This document shows, one piece after another, positions 1-6,480 of a stretch of DNA of 8,745 bases (position 1 is the stretch's first letter; the number at the start of each line of letters is the position of its first letter). Where the stretch lies: contig JAKSBB010000567.1 of assembly GCA_022361315.1 (NCBI GenBank), positions 1 to 8,745 on the forward strand. The letters run 5' to 3'. A program made the position numbers and the translations under genes. This DNA is from Desulfobacterales bacterium (GTDB lineage Bacteria; Desulfobacterota; Desulfobacteria; Desulfobacterales; Desulfobacteraceae). The notes below the pieces were generated by a model that saw only the letters and a program-made list of their open reading frames with translations, did not search any database and was not told where the DNA came from.

Positions 1-854
1 CGGTGCCCCCGGTTCAGGTGTACGAAAACGGGAATGCCGCCGGGCAGGCATATCTGCCCCCCATGGGTATGACCGGCCAGGTATAGGTTGTATTGGTTTT
101 CGGCAGCCTCATGGAAAAGCTCGGGGGTATGTACCAGGGCACGTTTAAACCCGGCAGCTCCTGTTTTCAATGCTGAAATGGCCTGGTCAGTAAGATATTC
201 GTGGGGATCATCCACACCGGTGATCATGAACGCTGCATCTTTATTTCCGAGGGTCACGCTTTCGTTGACCAGCACCCGGATTCCCCTCTCTTCAAAGGGG
301 TGGACCAGTCGCCAGGTATCATGGTTGCCCAATACCGCAAATGTGCCGTATTTTGCTTGAACCCCGGCCACAATCTTCTCCATGGCAGGAAGAATTAACC
401 TGTAATTTGACCGGTTGTAATAGGTAATATAGTCACCGGTCATCACACAGATATCCGGCTTCACCCCGCGGGTGACATCATATATCCGGTCACCCAGTTC
501 AGGCATAGTATCCATGTGCAGATCCGTCATGTGAAGTATGGTAAATCCCGACAATCCGCGGGGAACCCCTATGACGGGCAAACGAACTTTCGTAAGTATC
601 GGTGATGCGGCGTTATGATATCCCCGGCGCCGCACCGCACGGAACATCCGGTGGCGCAGCAATTGTCGCAATGTGCTTTTAGCCAGAATCGACCGCCCTT
701 GTGCGGAAGTGGGGTGTGGGCTCAGCGGTTCTCCCTCCATCCGATACCTTTGCAGTACCCAGGACTGTCGCGAAAACGACCAGTTCTGCAAGATACTATC
801 CCTGAAGAAATCCATTCCGTTATGATAGGTTAAAGGGCCCACATCTCTTTCCAT
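1..854 (-). CDS. Calcineurin-like metallophosphoesterase (3' end beyond window)
   Basis: This gene has no stop codon before the left edge, so the C-terminus is missing; about 284 codons are visible. Reading the complement gives the ordered metal-binding motifs of the calcineurin-like phosphoesterase fold: TDLHMD (D-x-H) near residue 115, TGDYIT (GD) near 143, GNHD near 177 and AGHTHGGQ (GHxH) near 264. The spacing and the GHTHGGQ form resemble the YkuE-like branch, which hydrolyses phosphoesters with two metal ions; the substrate cannot be told. About 110 residues precede the first motif, basic and without a clear signal peptide or membrane helix. The start is uncertain. ATG at 854 is the first after an in-frame TAA, but has no good Shine-Dalgarno. 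ATG at 815 (MDFFRD) lacks one too. ATG at 740 has AAAGG six bases upstream. The gene is divergent from the DUF3786-type gene at 985. The family call is firm; the start is not. Confidence 0.9.
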   Translation of the reverse strand, partial: MERDVGPLTYHNGMDFFRDSILQNWSFSRQSWVLQRYRMEGEPLSPHPTSAQGRSILAKSTLRQLLRHRMFRAVRRRGYHNAASPILTKVRLPVIGVPRGLSGFTILHMTDLHMDTMPELGDRIYDVTRGVKPDICVMTGDYITYYNRSNYRLILPAMEKIVAGVQAKYGTFAVLGNHDTWRLVHPFEERGIRVLVNESVTLGNKDAAFMITGVDDPHEYLTDQAISALKTGAAGFKRALVHTPELFHEAAENQYNLYLAGHTHGGQICLPGGIPVFVHLNRGH

Positions 855-871
855 CGTCTGTATTTCAGAGT

Positions 872-877
872 ATTATA
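872..877 (-). promoter_or_regulatory. Possible -10 box for the phosphoesterase gene
   Basis: The complement reads TATAAT, a perfect sigma-70 -10 hexamer, in the divergent gap between the phosphoesterase and the plus-strand gene. The hexamer 17 bases upstream is a poor -35 match. Transcription would start near 865, leaving only about 10 bases before the ATG at 854. This slightly favours one of the later starts (815 or 740). Confidence 0.3.
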
Positions 878-984
878 GAAGATAACCGAACCTCAATCGC
901 ATTTCGTCATTAGGTCCCACGTCCATTTGCTGTTCCGCTGCAACCGCTATCTCATTGACAAACATATAAGCACAGGAGGAAGCC

Positions 985-1899
985 ATGGCAACAGGAGCCT
1001 GTGGAATCAACTGCGATGTATGCCGATTAAACCTGCAGGGATTGTGTACCACCTGCGGTTCCGGCAAGAGTCACGAAGCATCGGTAAAACTTGCGACCCA
1101 GGAACGGATTCTCGGTGATGCCTGCCCCATCCTGTCCTGTGTCTGCATGAATCAGAAGTCCTATTGCATGCGGGACTGTTCCCAGTTCCCCTGTGATAAC
1201 TTCAATTCAGGCCCCTACCCCTTTTCCGATGCATACCTTGAGATGCAACGCCGGCGGCGCAGAGAATGGGTCCCGAGAATTGACCCTTTAGGGAAACCTG
1301 TGGAAATCCCCGATACCTACTGGGAAACCTTGCAGAAAAAGGATAAAAACATCATCGGTGTGGTCAGTGACACCCGGTCCCTGCCCGATAATAAAATTGG
1401 TTTTCAATTCCTGGATCTTCCCCTGATCGTGGATGCCGACGGCAGACAGGTGTTGGCGCAACAGCAGGGCGGCGATCCCAAACCTGTTGATATTCCCCTC
1501 CTCACATTGACGGTGCTGATTTATTTCAATGCTGTTAACCGCCTCTATCCCATGGGCAAGGATTTAATATCCACGGAAGACATGGGCGGGCAGGGAAATT
1601 ATTTCACCGGAGACCACCAGCTAAAGACAGAGAACCTCCTCCGGCGTTTCAGCAATGACGCCAAGGGGTTAGCCCGGGCAGCCAAGGCCTTGGGAGGAGC
1701 CCCGGTGGAGATGGGAGATGCCGGCTGGGTGCTCTACCCCTTTCCCCGGGTGGCAGTGTATTACCTGTTCTGGGATCTTGAAAATGAGCATGAGGCCAGA
1801 TTGTCTATTCTTTTTGACCGGCCGGTGAAAGATATATTTACCCCGCCCATGATCTGGGAACTGGTTAACCTGGTGAACGGACGTCTTTTGTCTGTTTGA
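985..1899 (+). CDS. Cys-rich DUF3795-like / DUF3786-like protein
   Basis: A 304-residue soluble protein. The N-terminus carries 11 cysteines within its first 70 residues (6, 10, 13, 21, 24, 47, 52, 54, 61, 65, 70), beginning CGINCDVC and ending FPCDNF. This is the pattern of DUF3795-type domains, which probably bind metal or an Fe-S cluster. The C-terminal half (about 125-302) resembles DUF3786, with an aromatic-rich YYLFWDLENE strand followed by an ILFDRPVKD-type helix region, a family common in anaerobes. Its biochemical role is not established; an iron-sulfur or redox accessory function is an inference from the cysteines. The start is secure: AGGAGGA lies four bases before the ATG. The gene stands alone, divergent from the phosphoesterase and convergent with the cyclase. 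The domain names are from pattern memory, not a search. Confidence 0.85.
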   Translation: MATGACGINCDVCRLNLQGLCTTCGSGKSHEASVKLATQERILGDACPILSCVCMNQKSYCMRDCSQFPCDNFNSGPYPFSDAYLEMQRRRRREWVPRIDPLGKPVEIPDTYWETLQKKDKNIIGVVSDTRSLPDNKIGFQFLDLPLIVDADGRQVLAQQQGGDPKPVDIPLLTLTVLIYFNAVNRLYPMGKDLISTEDMGGQGNYFTGDHQLKTENLLRRFSNDAKGLARAAKALGGAPVEMGDAGWVLYPFPRVAVYYLFWDLENEHEARLSILFDRPVKDIFTPPMIWELVNLVNGRLLSV

Positions 1900-1913
1900 A
1901 TTCCCCAGATAAT

Positions 1914-2026
1914 GCCCTGCCTTTGCGACTGAAAAATATGAAAAGCTCGGTGTCATAAGGGGAAGTCGCCAGGCGAACCGGGCAGGACCGTTGCACAGTG
2001 AAAAAGTATTGTGAAACTTGGCCCGG
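1914..2026. repeat. Nested inverted repeats in convergent gap
   Basis: The gap between two convergent genes contains nested complementary arms. CCTGCC (1916-1921) pairs with GGCAGG (1981-1986). Inside it, GCGAC (1925-1929) pairs with GTCGC (1965-1969). Competing arms also exist: TCGCC-A-GGCGA (1966-1976), and CCGGGC (1978-1983) with GCCCGG (2021-2026). No run of T follows any arm on either strand, so it is not a classical intrinsic terminator. It may be a dispersed structured repeat, a 3' RNA element or chance. Confidence 0.35.
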
Positions 2027-2042
2027 ACAATTACGGATTAAT

Positions 2043-3431
2043 TTAATCATATGACTCTATGGTATACACCTCCACAGGGTTGGCCTTACCCTTCAGGGCG
2101 TGCCATCCCAGAGGTTTAATCCGTAACCTCCCATCCGTCAGCCGCCCCCGGGTGGCATGGCTGATCAGGATTTGGGCGCCAAGGGATTTTGTCAGTGCCT
2201 GAAGCCGGGAGGCAAGGTTGACGGTATCCCCCAGCATCGCATAGGTTTTTCGCTGCGCACTGCCGACGTTTCCGGCCAGGACCTCACCGGTATGGATGCC
2301 GATCCCATGGCGGATATCGATTTCTCCGCGTTCCCGCCGGTCTTTGTTAAAGCGCCCCAGGGCACGATCCATCTCCAGGGCAGCCGCCACGGCATTTTCA
2401 GGATGGTCGGCATCCGGCTCCGGGGCCCCGAAAACCGCTTCGATTTCATCACCGATGAACTGAAGCACGATACCTTTATGCTTCCGGATGACCTGCTCCA
2501 TTGCCGTGAAATACGCGTTGAGCATGCTGACGGTTTCCCTGGGACTGTGCGTTTCCGCAAATCCGGTATAATTTCTCAAATCGCAGAACAGGACACTAAC
2601 CTCTACAAGCTCACCGGCCGGGGCCACAGAATCGTCCAGGATCTTCCGGCTGACCTCCGGCGACACATAACTGTCAAAGCTCGCCCGACAGAAATCTCTT
2701 TCCTTCAAGCCCTCCATCATCTGATTGGTTTTTTCCGCCAGATGTGCAAATTCATCCGTGGTGACGATGGGCACCTGCTTTTCCAGGTTTCCCCGGCTGA
2801 TTTCTTCCATTGCCGCGAGCTGGGTGTCCAGAACGGCCTTCAGATTTTTAGAAAAGCCGTGGACGATGAACAAAGAAACACCCAGCAGGATCACCAGTGC
2901 AAATGTGATCTCTTTGAATATTCCCCAATAGATGGTTGATTCCCCGCCCAGCCCGACCAATTCATACATGTCCAGGAACACCATCATCAATATGGTCAGG
3001 GCCATGATACTGGTGACAGCAGACACCAGGATATTGATTTTCCGGGATACGGTCAGGTTTCTACCGGCCGGCAACCCAAGCCAGGCCTGCTGTTGCAACA
3101 CATGAACCAGCCGGCGCTCCATGGACAGGTATCCCAGCATACCGCTGAGGATCCCCAAAGCGGCACAGGCCATCAACACTTTGGCACCGGTTGACGGATA
3201 GGGTGTAAAAAATGCGTAGTAAATCGCAGTCATCACCAGGCCGGCCCCGCACCATGAAGTTAGATCAGCCAGAAACGCCTGCCGGGGCAGGCGGAATAGG
3301 TGAATACCGTCCTGATTCGCTTTTGCCAGAGTGTCATAGGCCCGCTTAAAACGGCGCAAACGGAAAACCAGGGCGCCCATAATCGGACCATAAGAAATCA
3401 TTGCGGCCTTTGCATACCCGAGGCCGCTCAA
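2043..3431 (-). CDS. Membrane class III adenylate/guanylate cyclase with HAMP
   Basis: This frame encodes a cyclase that would make a cyclic nucleotide at the inner membrane. In the 462-residue reading, hydrophobic segments lie at about 9-24, 62-77, 84-101, 132-153 and 173-192. A HAMP-like linker follows (about 190-245), then the class III catalytic domain (about 275-460). Metal-binding aspartates are Asp284 (FCDLRNYT) and Asp328 (IGDEIEAVFG); the catalytic Asn405 and Arg409 lie in GDTVNLASRL. The base-selecting positions look unusual: Gln324 where adenylate cyclases have Lys, and Ala398 where they have Asp or Thr, so ATP versus GTP preference is open. The TTG at 3431 has no Shine-Dalgarno. 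ATG at 3401 has AAAGG five bases upstream. A better start, ATG 3506, is in the same frame but cut off by TGA at 3438-3440 (see the separate entry). It follows the histidine kinase by about 115 bases on the same strand and may share its transcript. Confidence 0.88.
   Translation of the reverse strand: MSGLGYAKAAMISYGPIMGALVFRLRRFKRAYDTLAKANQDGIHLFRLPRQAFLADLTSWCGAGLVMTAIYYAFFTPYPSTGAKVLMACAALGILSGMLGYLSMERRLVHVLQQQAWLGLPAGRNLTVSRKINILVSAVTSIMALTILMMVFLDMYELVGLGGESTIYWGIFKEITFALVILLGVSLFIVHGFSKNLKAVLDTQLAAMEEISRGNLEKQVPIVTTDEFAHLAEKTNQMMEGLKERDFCRASFDSYVSPEVSRKILDDSVAPAGELVEVSVLFCDLRNYTGFAETHSPRETVSMLNAYFTAMEQVIRKHKGIVLQFIGDEIEAVFGAPEPDADHPENAVAAALEMDRALGRFNKDRRERGEIDIRHGIGIHTGEVLAGNVGSAQRKTYAMLGDTVNLASRLQALTKSLGAQILISHATRGRLTDGRLRIKPLGWHALKGKANPVEVYTIESYD
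3403..3427 (-). promoter_or_regulatory. Hairpin just after in-frame TGA (SECIS-like candidate)
   Basis: On the coding (minus) strand GCGGCCT (3427-3421) pairs perfectly with AGGCCGC (3409-3403) around the 11-base loop CGGGTATGCAA. The stem starts 10 bases and the loop 17 bases after the TGA at 3440-3438. As I recall bacterial selenocysteine insertion elements, they have a short stem, a G at one of the first two loop positions and a loop about 16-37 bases after the UGA; this hairpin satisfies all three. It may also be chance in a GC-rich coding stretch, or help translational restart. Confidence 0.35.
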
Positions 3432-3437
3432 AAACGG

Positions 3438-3506
3438 TCAGACCTGTGCCCCGTATATAACAAGCACTGCGGTGAATGAAACATAAATCAGGCTCAGCTC
3501 AACCAT
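3438..3506 (-). CDS. 22-codon membrane segment, in frame with cyclase up to TGA
   Basis: ATG at 3506 follows a strong Shine-Dalgarno (AGGAAGGGAG, complement of about 3510-3519). It opens 22 codons, almost all hydrophobic after MVELSL, ending in TGA at 3440-3438. Reading through the TGA continues without a shift as Pro-Phe into the cyclase, giving 487 residues. The segment would supply a first transmembrane helix: six helices in total, with both ends in the cytoplasm and the basic loop RLRRFKR inside. It could be the true N-terminus of the cyclase (TGA recoded, mutated or a sequence error), or a small membrane peptide whose translation couples to a restart at TTG 3431 or ATG 3401. Confidence 0.5.
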   Translation of the reverse strand: MVELSLIYVSFTAVLVIYGAQV

Positions 3507-3604
3507 GGACTCCCTTCCTGTTCGAAAACGCCTTCATAGTAACCTATAAAAACAGATGAAAAAAATATGATGGGTGCAATTACCCCGTTCGATTTACAAG
3601 ACTG

Positions 3605-3626
3605 CTATGATTTTAGGCAATCATAG
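3605..3626 (-). terminator. Hairpin across the stop codon of the PAS kinase
   Basis: CTATGATT (3605-3612) and AATCATAG (3619-3626) form a perfect 8-bp stem with a 6-base loop, and the stop codon (3621-3623) sits in one arm. The stem is AT-rich and no T-run follows immediately on the minus strand, so it is a weak terminator at best. It could stabilise the 3' end or attenuate read-through into the cyclase. Confidence 0.25.
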
Positions 3627-4718
3627 AACCCTGGGTAAAGTGATCATGAACCGTGCGCCCTGATCAGGCTCACTGGCCACTTCAATCCACCCCTGGTGGT
3701 CGGTAATGATGCCATAGCATACAGACAACCCGAGCCCTACCCCTTGGACCCTGTCTTTCTTCGTTGTGAAAAATGAATCAAATACCTTGGCTAGGTTTTC
3801 TTTTTCAATACCGACACCCGAGTCCTGGACGATGATCTGAACCTCATCCTTTTTTACCAGAGTCGATATGCTTAGCGTCCCGCCGTTGGGCATGGCTTCC
3901 TTTGCATTGGAGATGAGGTTCAGCATCACCTGTCTGACCTGTTCGCCGGAAGCATGGATCATTGCCGGGGACCGGGCAAAATCAGATTCGAGTTTAATGT
4001 TGTTTTCTGTAAATGATTTTTGATGCAAAGAGAGAACGTCATTGATGTGCAGATGGACATCAATATCCTCTTTTTCACGGGTAACCGGTTTGGAGAAGGC
4101 CAGCATTTTTTTAAGCAGGTCTGCCATTTTCATGATTTCAGAGATGGACATATCCAGCAGTTTTCGCCGGCGGTTGCCCTCCGGAAATTCCGCTTTGACC
4201 AATTCCATGGTATTCATGATTCCGAACAGAGGGTTGTTCAGTTCATGGGCCAGTTGAGACGTGAGCCGTCCCATGGCGGCCAGCTTTTCAGACTGCAGCA
4301 GTTGTTGCTGTGTACGCCGAAGCCGGCGCTCCATTCTGAGCCGTTCGTCCAGGTCCACCACAATGCCTTCGTATCCTAAGGCATCTCCATTTGCATCAAA
4401 ACGGGGATGGCAGGTGATCAGCACGTGTAAAGGTTCCCCGTTTTTCTTTTTCAGATTCACTTCATAGTCAATAACCCGGCCGTCTTCGTCCATCCTTTTC
4501 TGGTACGCGGCTCTGTCTTCGGGAACCTGGTACAAGTCCGCGGCGATATCCACAGACAATAGCTCTTCTTTATCATCGTATCCCAGCATGGTTACCAACC
4601 CGGGGTTCACATCCAGATACCGCCCCTCTTTGCTGCTGATAAACACACCACATCCCACATGGTTGAACAACCGCCGATAATCTTCATCCGTGATTGGGTA
4701 AGGGGTTTCCCTGTCCAT
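3621..4718 (-). CDS. PAS-domain sensor histidine kinase
   Basis: A 365-residue soluble histidine kinase with no membrane segment. An N-terminal PAS domain with PAC-like end (about 10-125) precedes a basic coiled-coil linker (about 126-150). The dimerisation helix has the H-box QLAHELNNPLFG with phospho-accepting His158. The ATPase domain follows: N-box LNLISNAKEAM (Asn271), G1 box DSGVGI (299-304), the F-box FDSFFTTK, and G2 box GVGLGL (326-331). It should autophosphorylate in response to a cytoplasmic signal sensed by PAS. No response regulator is adjacent, so its partner is unknown; the sigma-54 regulator at 6744-8159 is one possibility. The frame is open to ATG 4835, but ATG 4718 is chosen because AGGTGAT lies three bases upstream and the extra 39 residues do not look like kinase sequence. 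It is insulated from the symporter by a terminator. Confidence 0.93.
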   Translation of the reverse strand: MDRETPYPITDEDYRRLFNHVGCGVFISSKEGRYLDVNPGLVTMLGYDDKEELLSVDIAADLYQVPEDRAAYQKRMDEDGRVIDYEVNLKKKNGEPLHVLITCHPRFDANGDALGYEGIVVDLDERLRMERRLRRTQQQLLQSEKLAAMGRLTSQLAHELNNPLFGIMNTMELVKAEFPEGNRRRKLLDMSISEIMKMADLLKKMLAFSKPVTREKEDIDVHLHINDVLSLHQKSFTENNIKLESDFARSPAMIHASGEQVRQVMLNLISNAKEAMPNGGTLSISTLVKKDEVQIIVQDSGVGIEKENLAKVFDSFFTTKKDRVQGVGLGLSVCYGIITDHQGWIEVASEPDQGARFMITLPRVL

Positions 4719-4721
4719 GGT

Positions 4722-4728
4722 ATCACCT
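4722..4728 (-). promoter_or_regulatory. Shine-Dalgarno deciding the PAS kinase start
   Basis: The complement reads AGGTGAT followed by ACC and then ATG at 4718. This is a strong match to the anti-Shine-Dalgarno of 16S rRNA and argues against the upstream in-frame ATG at 4835. Confidence 0.7.
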
Positions 4729-4840
4729 TTTTTTAAACCGTGCTGTTGGTGGAAACAAATTCTATCATCAATAGGCTTCCCGGTAAACCATGGTCCATGC
4801 AGATACTGAGCTATGGTTATTCTTTCAAATGGCACTCTTG

Positions 4841-4871
4841 TCTATAGGGTCGATCTAGGACTCCCTATCAA
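4841..4871 (-). promoter_or_regulatory. Possible promoter of the PAS kinase
   Basis: On the minus strand TTGATA (4871-4866) and TATAGA (4846-4841) resemble -35 and -10 boxes, but the 19-base spacer is long. The dyad ATAGGG/CCCTAT (4844-4849 and 4863-4868) overlaps both boxes and could be an operator. The leader to ATG 4718 would be about 115 bases and contains an 11-base palindrome CATGGTCCATG at 4789-4799. A separate promoter is expected because a terminator lies just upstream. Confidence 0.3.
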
Positions 4872-4881
4872 CAAAACGACA

Positions 4882-4917
4882 AAGGGCCCGGGTACCATAC
4901 TCAGTACCCGGGCCCTT
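4882..4917 (-). terminator. Rho-independent terminator of the symporter
   Basis: AAGGGCCCGGGTAC (4882-4895) and GTACCCGGGCCCTT (4904-4917) form a perfect 14-bp stem with an 8-base loop, starting 24 bases after the symporter stop codon. On the minus strand the stem is followed by a T-rich tail (TGTCGTTTTGTT). It separates symporter transcription from the downstream kinase. Confidence 0.9.
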
Positions 4918-4941
4918 ATGACGACAACTAAAACCTGTGTG

Positions 4942-6303
4942 CTATTTATTCTCGTAAGCTTTAAGCATGGAGAAAATAACCGGCGCAAGGAATACCAGCG
5001 CGATCAGGTTGGGAATGGCCATCAGGCCGTTGAAGGCATCCGACAGGTTCCATACAAAATCCAGGGACACAGTGGCACCCACAAAGGTCAGGGCTGCCCA
5101 GATCCATTTGTAGGCTTCAACCGCCTTCACGCCGGCAATGTACTCCAGACATTTTGATCCGTAGTAGAACCAGCCGAGAATGGTTGAGAAGGCAAAAAAG
5201 ATCAGGCCGAAGGTAACGATAAACTGACCGACGCCTGGCAGGGATGACGCATATGCCGTGGAGGTCAGAGCCGCACCGGACAGGCTGTCTGTGATGCTCA
5301 TGAGACCGGCGTCGTTGAAGGAGATCAGACCGGAAACCAGGATAACCAGGGCGGTCATGGTACAAACGATCAGGGTATCGATGAAAGACCCCAGAGAGGC
5401 GATAATACCCTGGGTAATGGGATCTTCAATTTTTGAAGCGGCATGGGCGATGGGAGCGGAACCTAAGCCCGCTTCGTTGGAGAATACACCACGGGCCACA
5501 CCAAAACGGACAACAGTACCCAGAAAACCGCCGCCGACGGCAGTGCCGGAGAAGGCATTGGAGAAAATCATGTTGAATGCGTCAGGGATCATACCGGCTT
5601 TGGCCACCAGAACAACCAGGCTGCCTGCCACATAGGCAATGGCCATGACGGGAACGATCTTGGAGGTGACTTTGGCGATGGTCTTAATACCGCCGATAAC
5701 AACCATGCCCACGGCAATGGCGAGCACGACGCCGGTGATCCATACGGGAACACTCAGGGATGAGGACAGTGCAGAGGCAACGGAGTTGGACTGAACCATG
5801 TTGCCGATGCCGAAGGAGGCCACAAATCCGAACAGGGCAAACAACCAGCCCAGCCACGCCCAGTTGCCGCCGAATTTTTCCGCCATACCCAGCTTGATAT
5901 AATACATGGGGCCGCCGGACTGTTCACCTTTTTCATTGGTGATTCTGTACTTAACCGCCAAAACGGCTTCACCGAATTTCACCGCACCACCGAAGGCACC
6001 GGTTACCCACATCCAGAAGACGGCACCGGGGCCGCCTGCGGCGATGGCCGTTGCAACACCGGCAATATTACCGGTACCGATGGTGGCGGACAATGAGGTC
6101 ATCAGGGCCTGAAACGGGGTAATATCCCCTTCACCCTTATGGTCCTTTGAAAAAAGAAGCTGAAATGCAAATATCAGTTTTCTGAACTGGACCACCCGGG
6201 TGCCGAGGGTCAGGAACACACCGGTACCGACTAAAAAGAAAATCATGATCGGGCCCCAGGCAAAGCTGCCTACGGTACCCACTAACTGGTTTAGAACTTC
6301 CAT
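4942..6303 (-). CDS. AGCS-family amino acid:cation symporter (AlsT-like)
   Basis: A 453-residue inner-membrane protein with about 10-11 hydrophobic helices, the usual length for the alanine/glycine:cation symporter family, which imports small neutral amino acids with Na+ or H+. Family hallmarks are the SATIGTGNIAGVATAI stretch (72-87), GGPGAVFWMWVTGAFGG followed by KFGE (90-112), GIGNMVQSNS (165-174) and GVFSNEAGLGSAPIAHA (272-288). Whether the substrate is alanine, glycine or another amino acid cannot be read from sequence. The frame opens with GTG at 6309, but ATG 6303 is the likely start because AAGGAG sits five bases before it and the GTG overlaps that site. The gene is single: a strong terminator follows it, and a 440-base gap with repeats and a sigma-54-like element precedes it. 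It is the probable target of the sigma-54 regulator upstream. Confidence 0.95.
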   Translation of the reverse strand: MEVLNQLVGTVGSFAWGPIMIFFLVGTGVFLTLGTRVVQFRKLIFAFQLLFSKDHKGEGDITPFQALMTSLSATIGTGNIAGVATAIAAGGPGAVFWMWVTGAFGGAVKFGEAVLAVKYRITNEKGEQSGGPMYYIKLGMAEKFGGNWAWLGWLFALFGFVASFGIGNMVQSNSVASALSSSLSVPVWITGVVLAIAVGMVVIGGIKTIAKVTSKIVPVMAIAYVAGSLVVLVAKAGMIPDAFNMIFSNAFSGTAVGGGFLGTVVRFGVARGVFSNEAGLGSAPIAHAASKIEDPITQGIIASLGSFIDTLIVCTMTALVILVSGLISFNDAGLMSITDSLSGAALTSTAYASSLPGVGQFIVTFGLIFFAFSTILGWFYYGSKCLEYIAGVKAVEAYKWIWAALTFVGATVSLDFVWNLSDAFNGLMAIPNLIALVFLAPVIFSMLKAYENK

Positions 6304-6308
6304 TCTCA

Positions 6309-6314
6309 CTCCTT
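6309..6314 (-). promoter_or_regulatory. Shine-Dalgarno deciding the symporter start
   Basis: AAGGAG on the minus strand, five bases before ATG 6303. The alternative GTG start at 6309 shares its first base with this motif and so would have no usable ribosome site. Confidence 0.75.
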
Positions 6315-6400
6315 AAAACTGTTGTGATACGTTTATTTACCGAGACAGATCCGGAACCGATTTCCTGAATATCAGCGCCCGTGGCAACTGGATACATGAT

Positions 6401-6438
6401 CTGTCCCAAAACAATTGTTTTTTAACAACCGGGGACAG
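6401..6438 (-). repeat. Dyad cluster in the symporter leader
   Basis: CTGTCCC (6401-6407) and GGGACAG (6432-6438) are exact inverted 7-mers flanking a perfect 14-base palindrome AAAACAATTGTTTT (6408-6421). A short GGGG/CCCC dyad (6431-6443) competes with the right arm. If transcription starts upstream near 6470, this falls in the 5' untranslated RNA and could fold. It does not match any riboswitch I know. Confidence 0.4.
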
Positions 6439-6476
6439 GCCCCAACAACCGGGTCTAATTGACCGACCGGGTCTAA
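6428..6476. repeat. Three spaced ACCGGG direct repeats
   Basis: ACCGGG occurs at 6428, 6448 and 6466, spaced 20 and 18 bases, close to two helical turns. The last two copies extend to ACCGGGTCTAA (6448-6458 and 6466-6476), and the first two share AACAACCGGG (6424-6433 and 6444-6453). They lie just downstream of the -24/-12-like element, around and after the predicted start of transcription, and could be an operator. Confidence 0.45.
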
Positions 6477-6480
6477 ATGA

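Noticed and set aside
955..960. Perfect TTGACA as a -35 box before the plus-strand gene
   Set aside because: The bases 17 positions downstream fall on the ribosome site (GAAGCC) and give no -10; TATAAG is only 5 bases away.
2157..2939. 260-codon open frame on the plus strand
   Set aside because: It is the antisense shadow of the cyclase, whose catalytic motifs are clear; the plus product has no recognisable domain and no ribosome site.
3572..3585. GGGT/ACCC stem followed by T-run on the minus strand as kinase terminator
   Set aside because: The stem is only 4 bp and the T-run starts several bases later; too weak to call.
4719..4835. 39-residue N-terminal extension of the PAS kinase from ATG 4835
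   Set aside because: A strong AGGTGAT ribosome site precedes ATG 4718, no such site precedes 4835, and the extra peptide looks non-coding.
6310..6480. Glycine riboswitch in the symporter leader
   Set aside because: Glycine riboswitches often precede AGCS symporters, but the conserved core sequences are not found here.
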